From Breviolum minutum Mf 1.05b.01 (lineage: Eukaryota; Sar; Dinophyceae; Suessiales; Symbiodiniaceae): a stretch of DNA of 64,000 nt. Positions within the stretch are counted from its first letter, which is position 1; every line of letters starts with the position of its first letter. The translations under genes were made by a program, and so were the position numbers. The notes below the pieces were generated by a model that saw nothing but the letters and a program-made list of their open reading frames with translations, was not told the DNA's origin and searched no databases. Positions 12,601 through 24,530 of this stretch are shown piece after piece. Where the stretch lies: NCBI GenBank assembly GCA_000507305.1, contig DF239027.1, positions 399,130 through 463,129 of the forward strand. The letters run 5' to 3'.

Positions 12601-13472
12601 GCCCAAGGAGATAGTGAAAAGCACGAAGCCTGTACAACCTGTACAAACACAAGCTCAGGCAAACGGTAAACACAGCAGATACCCGGATACCCCTGAAACT
12701 AACGTTTTTTCGCCCCCTGAAAATAGGCATTCCCAAAAGGAAAGGAAGTTGTTTTCCATAGTCCTCCAGTTTTCGGGGGCTTTCGATGTTAGTTTCAGGG
12801 AGTGTATCATTTTGATTTCTCTAGAAAGGCACCCTTTTTCTGCAGCTTAATTGTTTGAGGATGATCAAGAGCTTGGATGGTTCAATTGCACTTTGACTTT
12901 TTGGAAGTTGTTATAATGGTGATTGCAACAGGTGAATTTGTTGGAAAATTTCCGCGGTGTTCCAGTGTGAATCCAATATCTGTGATTTGTGCTTTTCTGC
13001 ATTTGAAATGAAGGCATTGCCAACAGATGATCCCAAGGTGGCTGCTGCTTTTCAGGCCATTAAAGATGGATGGTCGGATGAGTGGACGAGTAAAAAAATG
13101 GAGTGTACACAGTATGTGTGACAATTTTTTTCATTGCATGTTGGTGACGTCATGTTACTTTACAGTATATCTTATGATTTCACTATTTACAACATATATT
13201 ATATAATTGTATATAGATATAACTATTTGTATGGATACTAATGCATGATGCCATAACTTGAACTCATCTTTGTTTTAGGGCCCCGCACAGTTCCTGGAGT
13301 CACATGACTATGATACTATGACAATCCTTACATCTTTTAAGGGACCAGGCTGGGATTTTTCAGCCTGGTTTGTTCGGAGCTTACAGCGGGATCTCCTAAG
13401 GATCCTGAAGTACAAAAGCTGATCTCCGAACTCTATGCGGGCAAGCCTTTGGAAATGCACGCCAGCGACTGA
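5582..13472 (+). CDS. Protein with STI1-like DP motifs
   Basis: The start is the ATG at 5582, followed by an Asp run (MDDDDDVPPLEA). Exons whose phases agree are 5582-5642, 6299-6477, 6764-6844, 7112-7191, 7592-7680, 7913-7962, 8014-8076 and 8112-8195, followed by exons from 8778, 10362, 10718 and 13014, and a last exon 13401-13472 ending in a stop after MHASD. The N-terminal part is charged and probably coiled (EEMMQRALAARERKKQE, then GFGGGLKKGFL). The C-terminal part has repeated short helices headed by DP: ALSDPKIQEA, MQTNPDEARRRW, DDPKVAAAFQAI and DPEVQKLISEL. These resemble the STI1 (heat-shock chaperonin-binding) domain of Hop/Sti1, Hip and ubiquilin. A co-chaperone or proteostasis role is therefore inferred, not shown. 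No TPR or ubiquitin-like domain was identified. Exons between 8860 and 10360 and between 11000 and 13000 are incomplete. Confidence 0.62.
6157..6213. repeat. ATC microsatellite
   Basis: A run of CATCATCAT units with one CGT interruption, in intron 1 of the STI1-like gene. The long His or Ile runs in its open frames are artefacts. Confidence 0.95.
6559..6616. repeat. ATG/GAT microsatellite
   Basis: A second trinucleotide array of the same type, in the opposite sense, about 350 bases downstream in intron 2 of the same gene. The two arrays are inverted relative to each other, so they could pair as a loop around exon 2. Confidence 0.95.
9224..9800 (+). repeat. Degenerate GACTTTGATT repeat tract
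   Basis: About 570 bases are filled with imperfect, irregularly spaced copies of a purine-rich core such as GAAGACTTTGATT and AAGACTTGGATTGAAAG. The spacing varies, roughly 20-35 bases, so this is an old, decayed tandem repeat. It lies in a large intron of the STI1-like gene. One frame reads Asp-Phe-Asp-type motifs, but stops break it and no exon is called. Confidence 0.7.
9989..10090. repeat. GGCCGGCC-rich cluster
   Basis: A GC-rich patch in otherwise AT-rich intron sequence. It contains repeated GCCAGCCAGCCA, GGCCGGCC and CTGGCTGGCCGG phrases. A smaller relative is at 9154-9188 (CCAGCCA, GGCCGGTCGACCGG). The phrases are partly palindromic and could form hairpins. Confidence 0.7.
10461..10590. 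mobile_element. MITE-like hairpin, family A variant
   Basis: An element of about 130 bp bounded by GGTTACCCT on the left and AGGGTAACC on the right, with a second inverted pair AACATA/TATGTTAA inside. The middle contains AATGGATGG, as in the other family A copies. No coding capacity is visible. Confidence 0.6.
11547..11622 (+). repeat. Dispersed 76-bp repeat, family E copy 1
   Basis: About 76 bases ending in TTTGGAAGGTTCAG match 48660-48736 closely (shared GGTGAATTGACACCCTGTAACGG). An AT dinucleotide tract follows shortly after in both places, so the microsatellite and the repeat may travel together. Confidence 0.75.
11626..11732. repeat. TA dinucleotide microsatellite
   Basis: Interrupted TATATA runs directly follow the family E repeat. 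Similar TA tracts are at about 5084, 10215, 14145, 16410, 20690, 42357, 48770, 49779, 52080, 53775, 60192, 61078 and 62755. Confidence 0.9.
12688..12807. mobile_element. MITE-like hairpin, family A
   Basis: The left end ACCCCTGAAACTAACG and the right end GTTAGTTTCAGGGAGTGTAT are inverted. A second inverted pair (CCCCCTGAAAATAG/TTTTCGGGGGC) lies inside. The internal segment reads CCCAAAAGGAAAGG, the reverse of the CCTTTTGGG found in the copy at 40682, so this copy's centre is flipped. It sits just downstream of a short Pro/Gln/Thr-rich exon candidate of the STI1-like gene. Confidence 0.8.
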
Positions 13473-13655
13473 GATGGATTTCCATCCATGGAGAGTCGCC
13501 CCGGAAATTTTTCACATGTCACAGGAATCAGAAACTCCAAAATGAACGTATTTATAAATATATATGTTCTATTCCAAATTCCTGGGAATCTACGAACATC
13601 GTGATGTTTACTAAGCAACTGAAGATCGAAAAATTTTGATGGCTAATTTCCAGCA

Positions 13656-15126
13656 AGCTCTGAAGCATTACCAGTCAAGATTGGATTGCTGGTGGCTGAG
13701 CATGGTAATGCTGGTACTCCCAGGGTTTCTTTCACATCCCAAGGTTTCCTAGCTTTCTCAGCTGATAAAATGTTGTTTATCTCTAGGGATATGCTCCAGG
13801 TATCCACAGGCTTGAGGGTTGAAACATTCCTCCAAGGAGCTTTGCCAACAACGGCCGCATCTCTTTCACAAGGCAAATCAATGGTTTGTTGGCTGGGGTG
13901 GGGGATCGTTTTGGTGGGTTTCCAAACCTTGCCAGAGCGAAAAAGTGAATGAAAGAGTGGTGGTTGCTTTATTTGGACAATCCTCTCAACATGACCCAAT
14001 CAAAATTCAGGTTCCTGAAATCTTATAGTTCACAAAGTAAATATAGTCCACTCATACTCTGAATGTAACACAGAAGTCCAAACGCATGATACCTCTGCGA
14101 ATGATATATGCTCTATCTTCAAGATATTGATTCAAAACATATAATATATATATATACATATACATTCCTTGTATCGACCTAGTCTTTACATATCTGTACT
14201 GTATACGTCCCCTAAGGCCCGCATTTTCTGATCCCACTTTTCGACCTTTCCCACCAACTGTTTGCCAACCCCATCATCCAGGTGAAGATTCTCTTGGACT
14301 CGGGTCTGTTAGCACTTCAGTTTCTGCCTCAGGGTGACGACTCGCATCCCCGGCTTTCGGACAGGTTTTGTTGAAATCATTCGATTCCAGATTCCCATGG
14401 GACGAACGGGGAAAAATTTACCCGGAACTTAAAAAAATGAACATGTTTCCTACCGAAGTACTTTTGAAGATTTTTTGTTTTCCCGTTTGGTGGAATATGT
14501 ATGGATATGTTAGTTGCCTTGAGGGTACCTACATGTACCATAAAGGTTAACCATTCATGTAGGCCGCTATATATATACCAGTCCCATGGATCTGTCATTG
14601 CCTGAGGAGATGATTTTCCAGAGAAAATGAGTGATGCATCGCCGGCAATGACTTGGAGTGATGTGATCCGGAACCTACATGTGTCAGAAAATAACTCCAA
14701 GGGAGTTTCCTGGAAAAAAAATCTCGGAAAGAAATGTTTTTGTTTTCTTTTTGAGAAACAAAGGGTTGACGTGTTTTTTTTGTTGGGGGTATTTATTGAG
14801 TTAATGGAAATATAGTAGCAATTTGTTTTTCCAGGTGCATGATTTGAATATCGGATCTTGAATTCACAGCGGTCTGCAATGATGGCTGCACAAAATGCGA
14901 TGGAGAAGATGACTGGTGAAACAAAAGTCGTGATGTCGATGCTGTTTTTTGTTGTAGATCTGTTTTCTATCCACGTGACCTGGGTGGTTGGCTGGTGGTA
15001 ACTGGTGTTGTCGATCGAATCATCCAAAGGTATCATCAAACAATGACCAATGGGGAGTGGGCCATCAAACACGGCGAAGGAACAAAAGGAACAGGGACCT
15101 CATCTGCAATCACCGGGCCCAAGTAA
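13656..15126 (+). CDS. Unrecognised multi-exon protein
   Basis: I do not recognise the family. The exons are 13656-13883 (EALPVKIGLLVAEHGNAG, FLAFSADKMLFISRDMLQ), 14282-14364 (VKILLDSGLLALQFLPQG), about 14606-14683 (SPAMTWSDVIRNLH), 14870-14915 (MMAAQNAMEKMTG) and 14959-15126 (YPRDLGGWLVVTGVVDRI, ending in a stop after AITGPK). The exon at 13656 leads cleanly into that at 14282. The join from 14915 to 14959 does not keep phase with a GT donor and would fit a GA donor within AAGATGACTGG. No start codon fits upstream of 13656, and only 184 bases separate this from the previous stop. The two genes could therefore be one, or a short 5' exon is missed. Confidence 0.5.
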
Positions 15127-15578
15127 TAAAGTTTCGAGAGAATAAGAGACTGATCGCTGCTGTCCAAAAACCCATTGATTTCTTTTTTCACAACAAGGTC
15201 ATGTATATAATCACGGACTGTTTATTGTGGGAAAGAAGCAAGAAACTGGAACAAGTACAACAAGTACAACAACAGCAGTTTTTTTGTTAAAGGAGTGGAC
15301 GTCTCATGGGTTGGGATGAGTTGTTAGCCGATAAGCGTCTTTTAGCGTCGACAATGTTCCCTTGGTCTCTGAGTTTAGGGCAAGAAGTGGCAGGGTGGTG
15401 GATATCAAATGGTTTGATCAGACCAGGAACATTGCACATTCCACAAAATTGTTCAAGTAGATTTTAGAATTGATTCTTGGTTGAGTTGAATGTCAGTTAA
15501 AAAACAAATGTTTTGATACATGTAGCAATTAGATGATGCTTAATTCCTTTTTGCTTGGTTTTTTGAGTAAGCACTTAT

Positions 15579-15579
15579 G

Positions 15580-15616
<37 letters not shown>

Positions 15617-15650
15617 CCATCACCATCACCATCATCACCATCACCACCGT
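15579..15650. repeat. ATC/ACC microsatellite
   Basis: ATCATC units grade into CACCATCACC variants. This is simple sequence with no coding role inferred. Confidence 0.95.
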
Positions 15651-16077
15651 CATGTGCGATTGAGGTTCGCATCATACCATTTGTGGCATGGTCTAAAGTC
15701 ACGATGTACTGCAGGGAGTGGTCATTCCATTGTCAAAAACGATAGGAGCCCTCAACCCCTACTACTCGACCTTTCTTATAGAATTTACAATTGAAAGTTG
15801 GACTCGACGCAACCCCATGTCATCCAAGATCGAAAAAAAAAACAATGAGATTTGAACCTGGAACCATCATGTGTTTATCACGTTAACCCTTGTTGTCGGT
15901 ACCTGAGTCGCTGTTGTTTGAGCACCTGGAAGAAAAATCCCCCAGGTGCTCCAGTGCATCGTGGGGTCCACAAACCTGCAACAAACTTGAAGGCTCGGAA
16001 AAGGTGGTTGGAAAGATGAAGAATTTCTTGAAGATTCAGGATTTCAGGTGACAGGTTGGAGTCATGAATTGAATCTA

Positions 16078-16175
16078 GGTGGTGGCAACTCAAATATTTT
16101 TTACGTTCACCCCGATCCTTGGGGAAATGACCCAATTTGACGAGCATATTTTCAAAAAGGGTTGAAACCACCAAC
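16078..16175. mobile_element. MITE-like element, family C copy 1
   Basis: Bounded by GGTGGTGGCAACTCAAAT and TTGAAACCACCAACC, which are imperfect inverted repeats. The interior phrase CCTTGGGGAAATGA...TTTGACGAGCATATTTT is shared with copies at 37194, 49325 and 51791, and in decayed form at 29585. Confidence 0.8.
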
Positions 16176-16526
16176 CAGGAATAGATTGACACTGCTTCAC
16201 CATTTGCTTCAAGGTGGAGATTCAGAATATATAGATATGATGAGAGGATTTGAATTCATGACTTACACAATTGTTGATGTATTAGGTATCTATGATATAC
16301 GTTCATTTCATTCAATTAGATGCACACAGCTCTTCATATACACAAAAATACATATGTTGATACATATCTAGTCATCATTTCCTTTCTTGATGTGATATGT
16401 TCATTCATTATATTGTATATATATATACATATATATGTTTCCGTGTTGAAAGGTTGATGTTCAATTTCAAAAAAAAATAAAGGCCAAGCGGCTGTAGCAA
16501 CTTGGTCTTTTTTTCCCAAACGCCAG

Positions 16527-18964
16527 GCGCATGCAGCGTCGAGCCAAAAGCCGACCAAGGCGGCCCAGGAAGCGGTTAAGCCGATGGAAGTGTGTGAAGT
16601 TACACAGGTCCAAAATGCACCTTAGTTACAACCATATCCCTAACAGATCCTATCATGTGCTATATGTGTTTAGGGTTTACGTTTTTTTTGAAGGTAATTC
16701 ATTAAGAAGCCTTTAAGATGTAATTTTTGATTATTTTTAGGTTTTCCGGTTTGAGGGGTGCATCCTTAGAGGATATGGGGAAAAGTGTAGATGTTCTAAA
16801 AGGTGTAGGCAGCCGCTGAGATGCAAATCGTTTGCTTTGACCGTGTATTGCAGTAGAATTACCATAAACTACTTGCCTGCACTAGGGTGAGGTGTATACG
16901 GAAGTATTCCTCATTGATTTCTTTGCGCAAAGGTAACAAAAGCACGAAGAAAAAAGCAGAACATGCATAAGATTGAGAACTTATACTATTCTATACAGGG
17001 TCCAATCTGATAGGGTCCATGTAGAGGTGAATTTGAGTAGGGATACCTCAGCCATCCATCCGTCCACAGCGTCCCCAGGACTCCGGTGTCTTCGTTTTCT
17101 CCCAAATCCAGCAGGTGGGATGTTTAACGGAAACCACATGGTGACTGTCATTCATTTCTTGGGTGATCATTTTAGAAGAAAGTGTTCATTTTTTCCAAAG
17201 ATCTGTTTTAAAACATCTTTTTGTCGAAAAAAATGGGATTTTGAGATATTATGACCCAAAAAAAAAGGCCACTTTTATATAAAGCACCGCCAGGCAACCG
17301 AAGATTTTTCAATCAACAAAAAGTCAGCAGCTGGTGGATGTTTTTCATCATCAGGAGCAAGGCAGAAGATGTCAACCCTTTGAGGTGTGGGGGGGTTGAT
17401 GGAGGACTTGAAAAGCTGCCCTCCATCGGAAAAGTCATGAGCTCTTGAAGCCCTGCTGAGGGTAAGGTAAGATATTATATGTTAATAATACATAAGCATA
17501 TATATTCTAAACCCTTCCTTTAAGAAAAAAAATGTTTTTGACCCTTATTTCGCACCTTCTTCCTTTGCCTTGCTTTGTTTCGTGAGTCAACACAACAAGA
17601 TCTTCGGTGCTGTCTTTGTTTCGTTCCTGAGGCTTGAATCTTTGTACTGCACTCCACATATCAAGGTTCCGGGTGAACTTTTTGTGTGGAGACCTGGAGA
17701 CATGATTGCATACATCCATGCATTTTATATATGTCATGCAGTATATCTTGTAGATATTTGGTATATCATGTAGATCATTGGTTGATTTCCTGTATGTCAT
17801 ACATATCATGCATTTCGTGTACAAAATGTATGTCATGTATTCATGCGTATTGTGCATTGAATGCGTTTGATGTGCATCATGTGTTTCATGTATTTATCCT
17901 ATGTATACAGTACACATAGCGGATGTCGTGTCAGATGTCATGTACATCGCACAGTATGTATTAGCAAAATTCAAGGTGTTGATAATAATGGCCCTTTGAC
18001 CTTTTGCAGATCTAGCATTTCCATGGCACCAACAGTCAAACAAGAGACGATTATCATGTCGAAATGGGCAGGTGACTGGATAGAAAAGAAACCTGAAAAG
18101 ACTACTATTTATAACAAGGGAGTTCAATAAAATGATGGAATTTTCCTACAGGCTTTTTTTTTGATAGTTATAAATGATATAGGTTATTTATAAAATAATA
18201 GGTTATTTCAATATTTCCCAAAAAGGGCTATTTATATCAAAGGATAGTTGGATGTACCACTACCAACGTACCCCTATGGGAAATCCTTATATAAGTCCTA
18301 TATGGTGGGTATTTATGGAATATAATCCCCAAGAATCCCTAGAGAACACACTAAATACCATGGGTACACTGTTAGGGGTACACCCAATTGTCCCTTGATT
18401 ATAACAATGATGAGAACCTGATAGCCAAGGTGTCCCCATTGCTGGTGACCTTCACTCCAGATGAGGAGAACCCACATGTGAAGGAGTGTGGACTCTCGAG
18501 TGAAAAGGAACGTTTGATGTGGAACATGTGGGTGTTTCCAAAAATAGTGGTAACCCAAAATGGATGGTTTATAATGGACATCCCTATTAAAATGGATGAT
18601 TTGGGGGTACCCCTATTTTCGGACACACCCATGTTCATACCGTTTATACATGTTAATACCCTGTTTTTTCTTCATCCAAATGCTGCAAAAAACATCCCTT
18701 GCAAAAAAAACCTGGGGAGGTAATTATTTCCTCTTTGATGTTGCGGGTTGTGTTTTTTTCAATTCGTTTTTGGCAGAAAATGTGTAAACTTTCAAGGTTT
18801 GGTGGTGAGCTCTACCAAGTGACTTTGGAGGCCTTCAAGACAAGATGTATAGCCAGTAAGCAACTTCCAAACGGAGTGCCAGTCGGACGGGAAAGGAAAT
18901 ATAAAAACATACTACATTGTACATATTATGAACTATCTTGTAGGTGAGACATGTATGTTCACTG

Positions 18965-19000
<36 letters not shown>

Positions 19001-19548
19001 GGAGGGTGATGGTGATGGTGAAGTTGTACGCACTCTTCTGGACTTCCTTTTTCCTTATGAAGCGTGTAATAGCTCAATGGGCTAAAACTCAATCCTTTCG
19101 GATCAGAGTTGTCGACTCCACACGAAGATTTCGGCGAAGGTGCAAGATATTCTTCAGTGCGGAGGCATCACCATGCCCCATGAGGACCCGATTTCCATCC
19201 AAGTTTTCCATGTGCAACAAGGGGCTTGTTGTTGATCTAGCCCAGTGATGAGGTAGCGCACCCGGAAATTTCAGGGTTTGTCAGGTTTGTAAAACATTTG
19301 AATTTGACCAATGTTCATTCTTCAAAGCTTGCACTGTCCACATCTGTCAATGTTTTCAGAATCTTCTCTTCAAGCAGACCCAGGATGGAAGTGATTTGGC
19401 CTACTTCCTACAGCTCCAGATCAGGCCAGCAAGGGCATTGGCATGTGTCGCCCAACGAAATCGGGAGTCCCATTCTGAAAGGCAGCAATGTTTCGGGAGT
19501 CGCGAAGCAGCGAAGCATAAGGAAATCCGCATGAAAGTTCTCAGCTAA
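16527..19548 (+). CDS. Unrecognised protein with in-frame poly-Asp run
   Basis: I do not recognise the family. Exon candidates are 16527-16607 (SSQKPTKAAQEAVKPMEV), 18010-18071 (MAPTVKQETIIMSKWAG), 18425 to about 18510 (VSPLLVTFTPDEENPH), 18797-18855 (FGGELYQVTLEAFKTRC, strong donor GTAAGC), about 18948-19060 (the GAT array read as Asp, then GEVVRTLLDFLFPYEA), about 19110-19215 (LHTKISAKVQDILQCGG) and the last exon 19360-19548, ending in a stop after IRMKVLS. Phases agree for 18071 to 18425 and for 18855 to an acceptor at about 18948. A family D hairpin (18529-18631) interrupts the locus. The start is not identified. Composition is mixed, with no membrane segment. Confidence 0.5.
17690..17945 (+). 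repeat. Degenerate ATGTCATG repeat tract
   Basis: About 250 bases are built from irregular ATGTCATGTA, GTATATCATGT and GCATTTCGTGT phrases, with a spacing near ten bases. It is an intronic decayed tandem repeat. The Met/Cys/Ser/Ile-rich open frames over it are artefacts. Confidence 0.6.
18529..18631. mobile_element. MITE-like hairpin, family D copy 1
   Basis: The ends GGGTGTTTCCAAAAATAG and CTATTTTCGGACACACCC are near-perfect inverted repeats. The element, about 103 bp, matches 61939-62040. The internal phrase CCCAAAATGGATGGTTTATAA is shared in inverted form. No coding capacity. Confidence 0.85.
18963..19000. repeat. GAT microsatellite, probably coding Asp
   Basis: About twelve GAT units. 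In the frame of the following exon they read poly-Asp leading into EEGDGDGEVVRTLL, so this array may be translated, unlike the intronic ATC arrays elsewhere. Confidence 0.75.
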
Positions 19549-21420
19549 TAAGAGATATGAAGCATTGCAAATGCTGGCCTCTTAAAGTTTTATACATCCA
19601 ACATCATCCAACCATGAATGTCCTCCTTCCCCACTACGGCTTCGGTCTTGTGGGGATTGGATTTTCGACCATGGGAATCCGACCTTGTTTATAGAGATCC
19701 TGCGTCCTGAGATCCCAAGAATCCCTATGCAGGTATGGTACCTTCATATGGAGTCATACATATGGATCATGCACTCACCAAATTTCAATGTGCAGAGCTC
19801 ACACACGAGGTTCATGTATATAAATGTTGTACTGTTCATGTTCCGATAAGATGGTAATCCCTACATTCCCAAATGATCCCTACACAACAAAGGCATTCCA
19901 AGCAGATTGTAATCCTTATACTCGCTAACAACACAACAGCACGTGTATATTCCTGGTGTACCTATGCCTATTCCCTATATTTCAGGTACCTTTCATGTTA
20001 GATTCATAGTCACCCACAGGTGATGTTTCCCCTTGGCAGGACCTTAAATGGCACATACTTTGCACGTGAGGAGGAGCGTTTTTTGTGTTGTTAGTAGATG
20101 AACTGAAAGATGACTTGGCGTCCAGAAAAGGGGGGTAAAGAAACAGCTTTGATTGATTTTGGATGAATTTTGGTTGTTGGATGTCCTAGTTACTGTATAG
20201 TATGTTGATTTTGTCGATGGGGAATGCTGCTTTCGACTTTCGTTTTGGTTGTTGCGTATGTCATCCTACTTTCCAGACAGCCCACTCATCTTACCAGTTC
20301 TTGTGTAAAGGAAAGTGATTTTCAGAATCTCTGTGGGAGATGTTACCGTGTTATCTGAGGATATCGTTGTTACACCAACAGCCCAAAAAAACAGTCACTG
20401 AGAAACAATGGTTACAAATCCTCTTCCGGGAATCCCGTGAACCGAGGATGGCAACGACCCATGGTTTGCCGTTTTTCGACTCATGACCAAGGAAGATCTC
20501 CATAAAGCTACTCGGATTGGATGTGAAAAGTCTTGAAGCACCACCCTCCAGGGAAGCAACATATCCCTACTAAATCTACAAAGATCATGTTTCGCAATTT
20601 GTGCAGCAGGTTGCTTTTTGCAAAGGATGTTCGTGAGTAGACGATACCTATGTAAAAAATGTATAAATAAGCAATTGTAAGCATAGATATGTATATATAT
20701 ATACAGATGATATGCGACTTTGGGTTCAATCTTGCCAAACCGTCGTTTAGTGGAGGCATGTTTTGTAACAACAAGGCTGATTGAGAGAGATCACTTGTTT
20801 GATATCTTTAGCTTCCCTCAAAGCTTCAAAACAGAGCAGAACGGTGATGTTTGCTCATCGTTGGGATTTGCGTTAGAATTTGGACCTCCCTCCAAGTGAT
20901 TCTTCAAGCAGGATTCTTCAGCTTTTGTCATCTGAATTGCTTCGAGTTGTAAGACTTTGGGTGGAAGTTGTTCAACAACAGCAGCAACAACAACAATCAC
21001 AACCACAACATGAACTCGACATTCTGAGGCCACAGCCCTGCTTTTAGAGGCAAAACAGGTGGGTTCACAACCCAACCCACAGAAACCGGTGGATGTTGGT
21101 TGCGATGTTGGTTCGTTGCGATGTTGAAATCCGGCCAACATGGCGGTTATCAGTTCGGGATGGTTATCAGGTTATCAAGTTACATAAGTCACATCATATC
21201 ATCATATCATACCATATCGTAGACTGTATATCCCACTATGCAGCCGGGGTGGTCGAGGTTTTGTTCCCAGAGTATTTCTTGGGCTGACGATGATTGCAAA
21301 AGTTGTTTCGTTTTGTCCAGAATTTGCCATGTTTTCTGGGAGTCAAGAATCAAGATTCAATTTGTATGAGGCTTGTTTTTCTCCACATGAAGGAGCTTCA
21401 AGTTTGGATATTTGTTTCAG

Positions 21421-23833
21421 GAAAGTCATCAACTTTATGCCACTCAATCATACTCAATCTACATGCCGTTTCATCTGTTGGTCACGCCTTGTTTTCTCGA
21501 CAGGCAAGCCCAGGTCCTTGCACGCCATCAACAAGAACCTCTGTGCCCTTTCCATGTCAGGGGTCCTGTCATGAAGCAGGATGATGAATTTTCGAGTACG
21601 GTACTGTATTTTTGTTAAAGGATGTTGGCAATTGTTGGGTGAATCTCCGAAAGAAACTTACTAGCATCGAAGGGCCCAGGGCCCTCACATTTCATATGTC
21701 CTTTGAAACTTTGAGGGATGAGTGTCCATCGATGGTGGAGAAGAAAAAACTGTTCAAGGTGTATGAAGAGCACCAACGTTGGTGGAGCTTTGTTAGATTT
21801 TTTGATCTTTGCAGCAAATTCCCTTTTGTCCCACTTGAGGTGTCATCATTTAAAGAACGAACAGCATCATTTTGCCTAAGCCATGGGAATTGTTGAATTG
21901 TTGGAATTGATCCTGTGCAATCCAATCCTGCATCCTGTGAATGATTCCTTTTTTTTTTGAGAGGAAATTCCCATCCCATATGTTTCTGTGCCAAACCCAA
22001 ATGAGCTTGGATGTTTGGGATCACTTTGTAGTATCTTGACTTTGCACACTTCGCCAGTTTGTGAATAAATGTATGAGTTGGCACCCTTTTTTTCCAAATT
22101 TTGGGGTATTAGATATTCTCCAAACATGTTTGAAAAAAAAAAACATCTATTTCATTCTATTTCTATATCCCATAGGGATCCAATGGGACTGATATTACCT
22201 GCTCTAAAAAAAATAATACCATACAGAGGACCATACAAAAATCCAGCATTCACGTAGGATCGGTAAATATATAACATACATCCAATCGTCCCAGGGGATC
22301 CCCGCTGCTTCCGGTATGTACGTAACTGAAGCCACGGGTCCACCGGGCTCGGCGGATCGAAGGTTTGGATTGCATGGCCGAGCTGGAGGTTGGAAATGTT
22401 TTTTTGAATTGGGTAGAAGTCCAACCTATTGAAGTTGGTAGTTTATGTAACATGTTTTAGAACATTCCAGTATTTGCGCTAGGTTTCAAACATGTATCCA
22501 AGACATCCCAGGTGATTCGGCGGATGTCTTCTAGCAAGAGGCGGTAATTTCAGATGTTTTGAACAATAAATGTTCGCCCCAAAGAGCGAGGTTCAGAATC
22601 CCATTTTGGCAACTCAACCAACACCAAACGAGTAGCAGTTGATGAGTATCCATGCGTATCCAGAAAATCCCCACATGGTTGAGGGTCCCTTATGAATCTT
22701 CACCTTTTTCTTCACCATCATGGGACTGGGGGGTGTCACACTCCAGGTGTTAAACTTGGCCCCCAAGTTTGAGAGATGGGGTAGTTTCTGGTATTCGGAT
22801 GGAAGTCCGTGATTTGTTCTCTTGGTGGAAAAAGCCTCCCGTTTTTTTTCCCAGTTTTGGAGGACGACGAGGTTTGATAAAGACCATACAAAGCAAGTGG
22901 TTCAAGCCAGCCATATTCATCCTACATCAGGTTCTTTATACTTTGGTTGTCCTTCAAAGCTATGACTATGTAAAAGAAGCCCAGATGCTTTACATCATCA
23001 TAGCTTCAGCATGTTGCAAGTTGAGCATTTGGGATCATTGATCATGACTGGTCCCTCCCTGCACCCTGCAGCATGCTATTCATCACCATCAGCTCAAGCA
23101 ACAGTTGGCCAAGAAGCAGGACCATTTCAGGGTGGCACAGTGTCTTTGGTGTGATGCTGAATCTGTGTCCAACTAGGTCCCCCATGGGCTTGGTGAAAAG
23201 AAATGGCAGAAAGATCATCAACAAAACAATGGTTATTCACTTGTTTTTGCAGTAAAGATATATAAAGATATTATTTTTAAAGATCACGACTTGTACCCAA
23301 AAAAAGTTGATCATCCATGGAGTTTTTGGGTGACTTTTTCCTGCGACAAACTTTGTTGGTTTCAACGAGTTGATCCTCCTGCTTCACGTGTTTCATGATG
23401 TATAATTGAACCATATATAGAGGTGGTGACGTACCGCAGGCAACGTTGCACGATGATTTGCCATATAGATAAGTGTTATGTACATTCCTACGTATGTATT
23501 TACCTATCTACCTTTCTGCCTATCCCTTTCTCTTGCTATTTGCTTGTCATCAAAACATCGCATTGTTTTTGGCGTTGTTTGCTCATTGTCGTTTATCTTG
23601 TTTCTTTAGTGTTTCTGTTTAATTTGATTTATATAGAGTGCAGGTACAGCTATAGAAGTACGTATAAGAAATAGCTATTTTGGGAGTGTTTTCACTCCCA
23701 AGGATCTCCAGTCAACCTGCCCATGGCTCCATGGCTCCAAGCCTCGTTGCCTCCTTCGTTGTCCAGGAAAGATGGCCGGTGAGCTCAAGCCTTGGAAATT
23801 TTGCCAAGTTCTTGTCAGGGTCCATGATCCCAG
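21421..23833 (+). CDS. Unrecognised gene fragment, several exons
   Basis: Three exon candidates: 21421-21595 (SHQLYATQSYSIYMPFHLL, QAQVLARHQQEPLCPFH), 21673-21839 (FHMSFETLRDECPSMVEKKK, EEHQRWWSFVRFFDLC) and 23703-23833 (DLQSTCPWLHGSK, ELKPWKFCQVLVRVHDP). The first ends in phase 1 and the second begins in phase 1, so they join. The third begins in phase 0, matching the end of the second. Neither start nor stop is identified. The stretch 19549-21420 has only weak candidates (for example near 20480), and 21840-23700 holds a family H hairpin near 22165-22260. Function unknown. Confidence 0.42.
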
Positions 23834-24530
23834 GTGAAGATTTGGTCGTTTTGGTGGCACTGGAAGTGTCACCTTATATATAATGGTGGTGGTTTTTCGT
23901 AAGGGAAGAGTCCCCCCAAAAATCTTTGGAAAACTTCAGGTTTAGGAAGTATAGTCATTTGCCTAGAAGATTGGTTATATGATAGGGTTAACACTTATTG
24001 TTACAATGTTATGAAGATGCACCAATAAGAAACCAAAAAAGAAATGGAGGAAATCCGCAACATGCGCATGCAATCGCCACATGGGGATCTGGGAAACTTT
24101 GATTCGTCAAATCTTGGGACCTGCAAAGAGTAAAACGCCAACCTTACCCACCAACTACCTTTGACATGGTTGAAATCGGAAGCCGGAGAGGAACCCAGAA
24201 AAACATAGCAGGTCGAAATATAAAACGAGAGATTGAGGAGGGATTGTTTTTTACGTTTGTATACAACATTAATATATCATATTTTAATTGTTTTTGGAAC
24301 AGCAACTGAACTTCGAAGGGTTGTTCGGATACTCACTATACTACAAGCAGTGATTCTATACCACAGACCAGCTGCAAAATCAACCAATCTCATTCTTGTT
24401 CAAGAAGTTACAAGATTCAAGATACTACAATTCGTAACACAGAACTCCTTGAAGTATCCTTTGACAGCCACCACCCGTTTTTTTTTACCCAGAGGGAAAA
24501 AAAACCGCTCCGACCTCTTTGCGACGGCCC

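Larger units (their letters stand above)
15127..16526 (+). other. Intergenic or intron sequence with ATC array and family C element
   Basis: No convincing exon was seen. The stretch holds a (CAACAAGTA)-like A/C-rich tract near 15250, a long ATC microsatellite (15579-15650), a T-rich region and a family C element at 16078-16175. Confidence 0.5.

Noticed and set aside
14377..15072. Long minus-strand open frame (231 codons)
   Set aside because: It overlaps plus-strand exons that join in phase and end in a proper stop. Its composition is not protein-like, and it spans a family H/A hairpin remnant.
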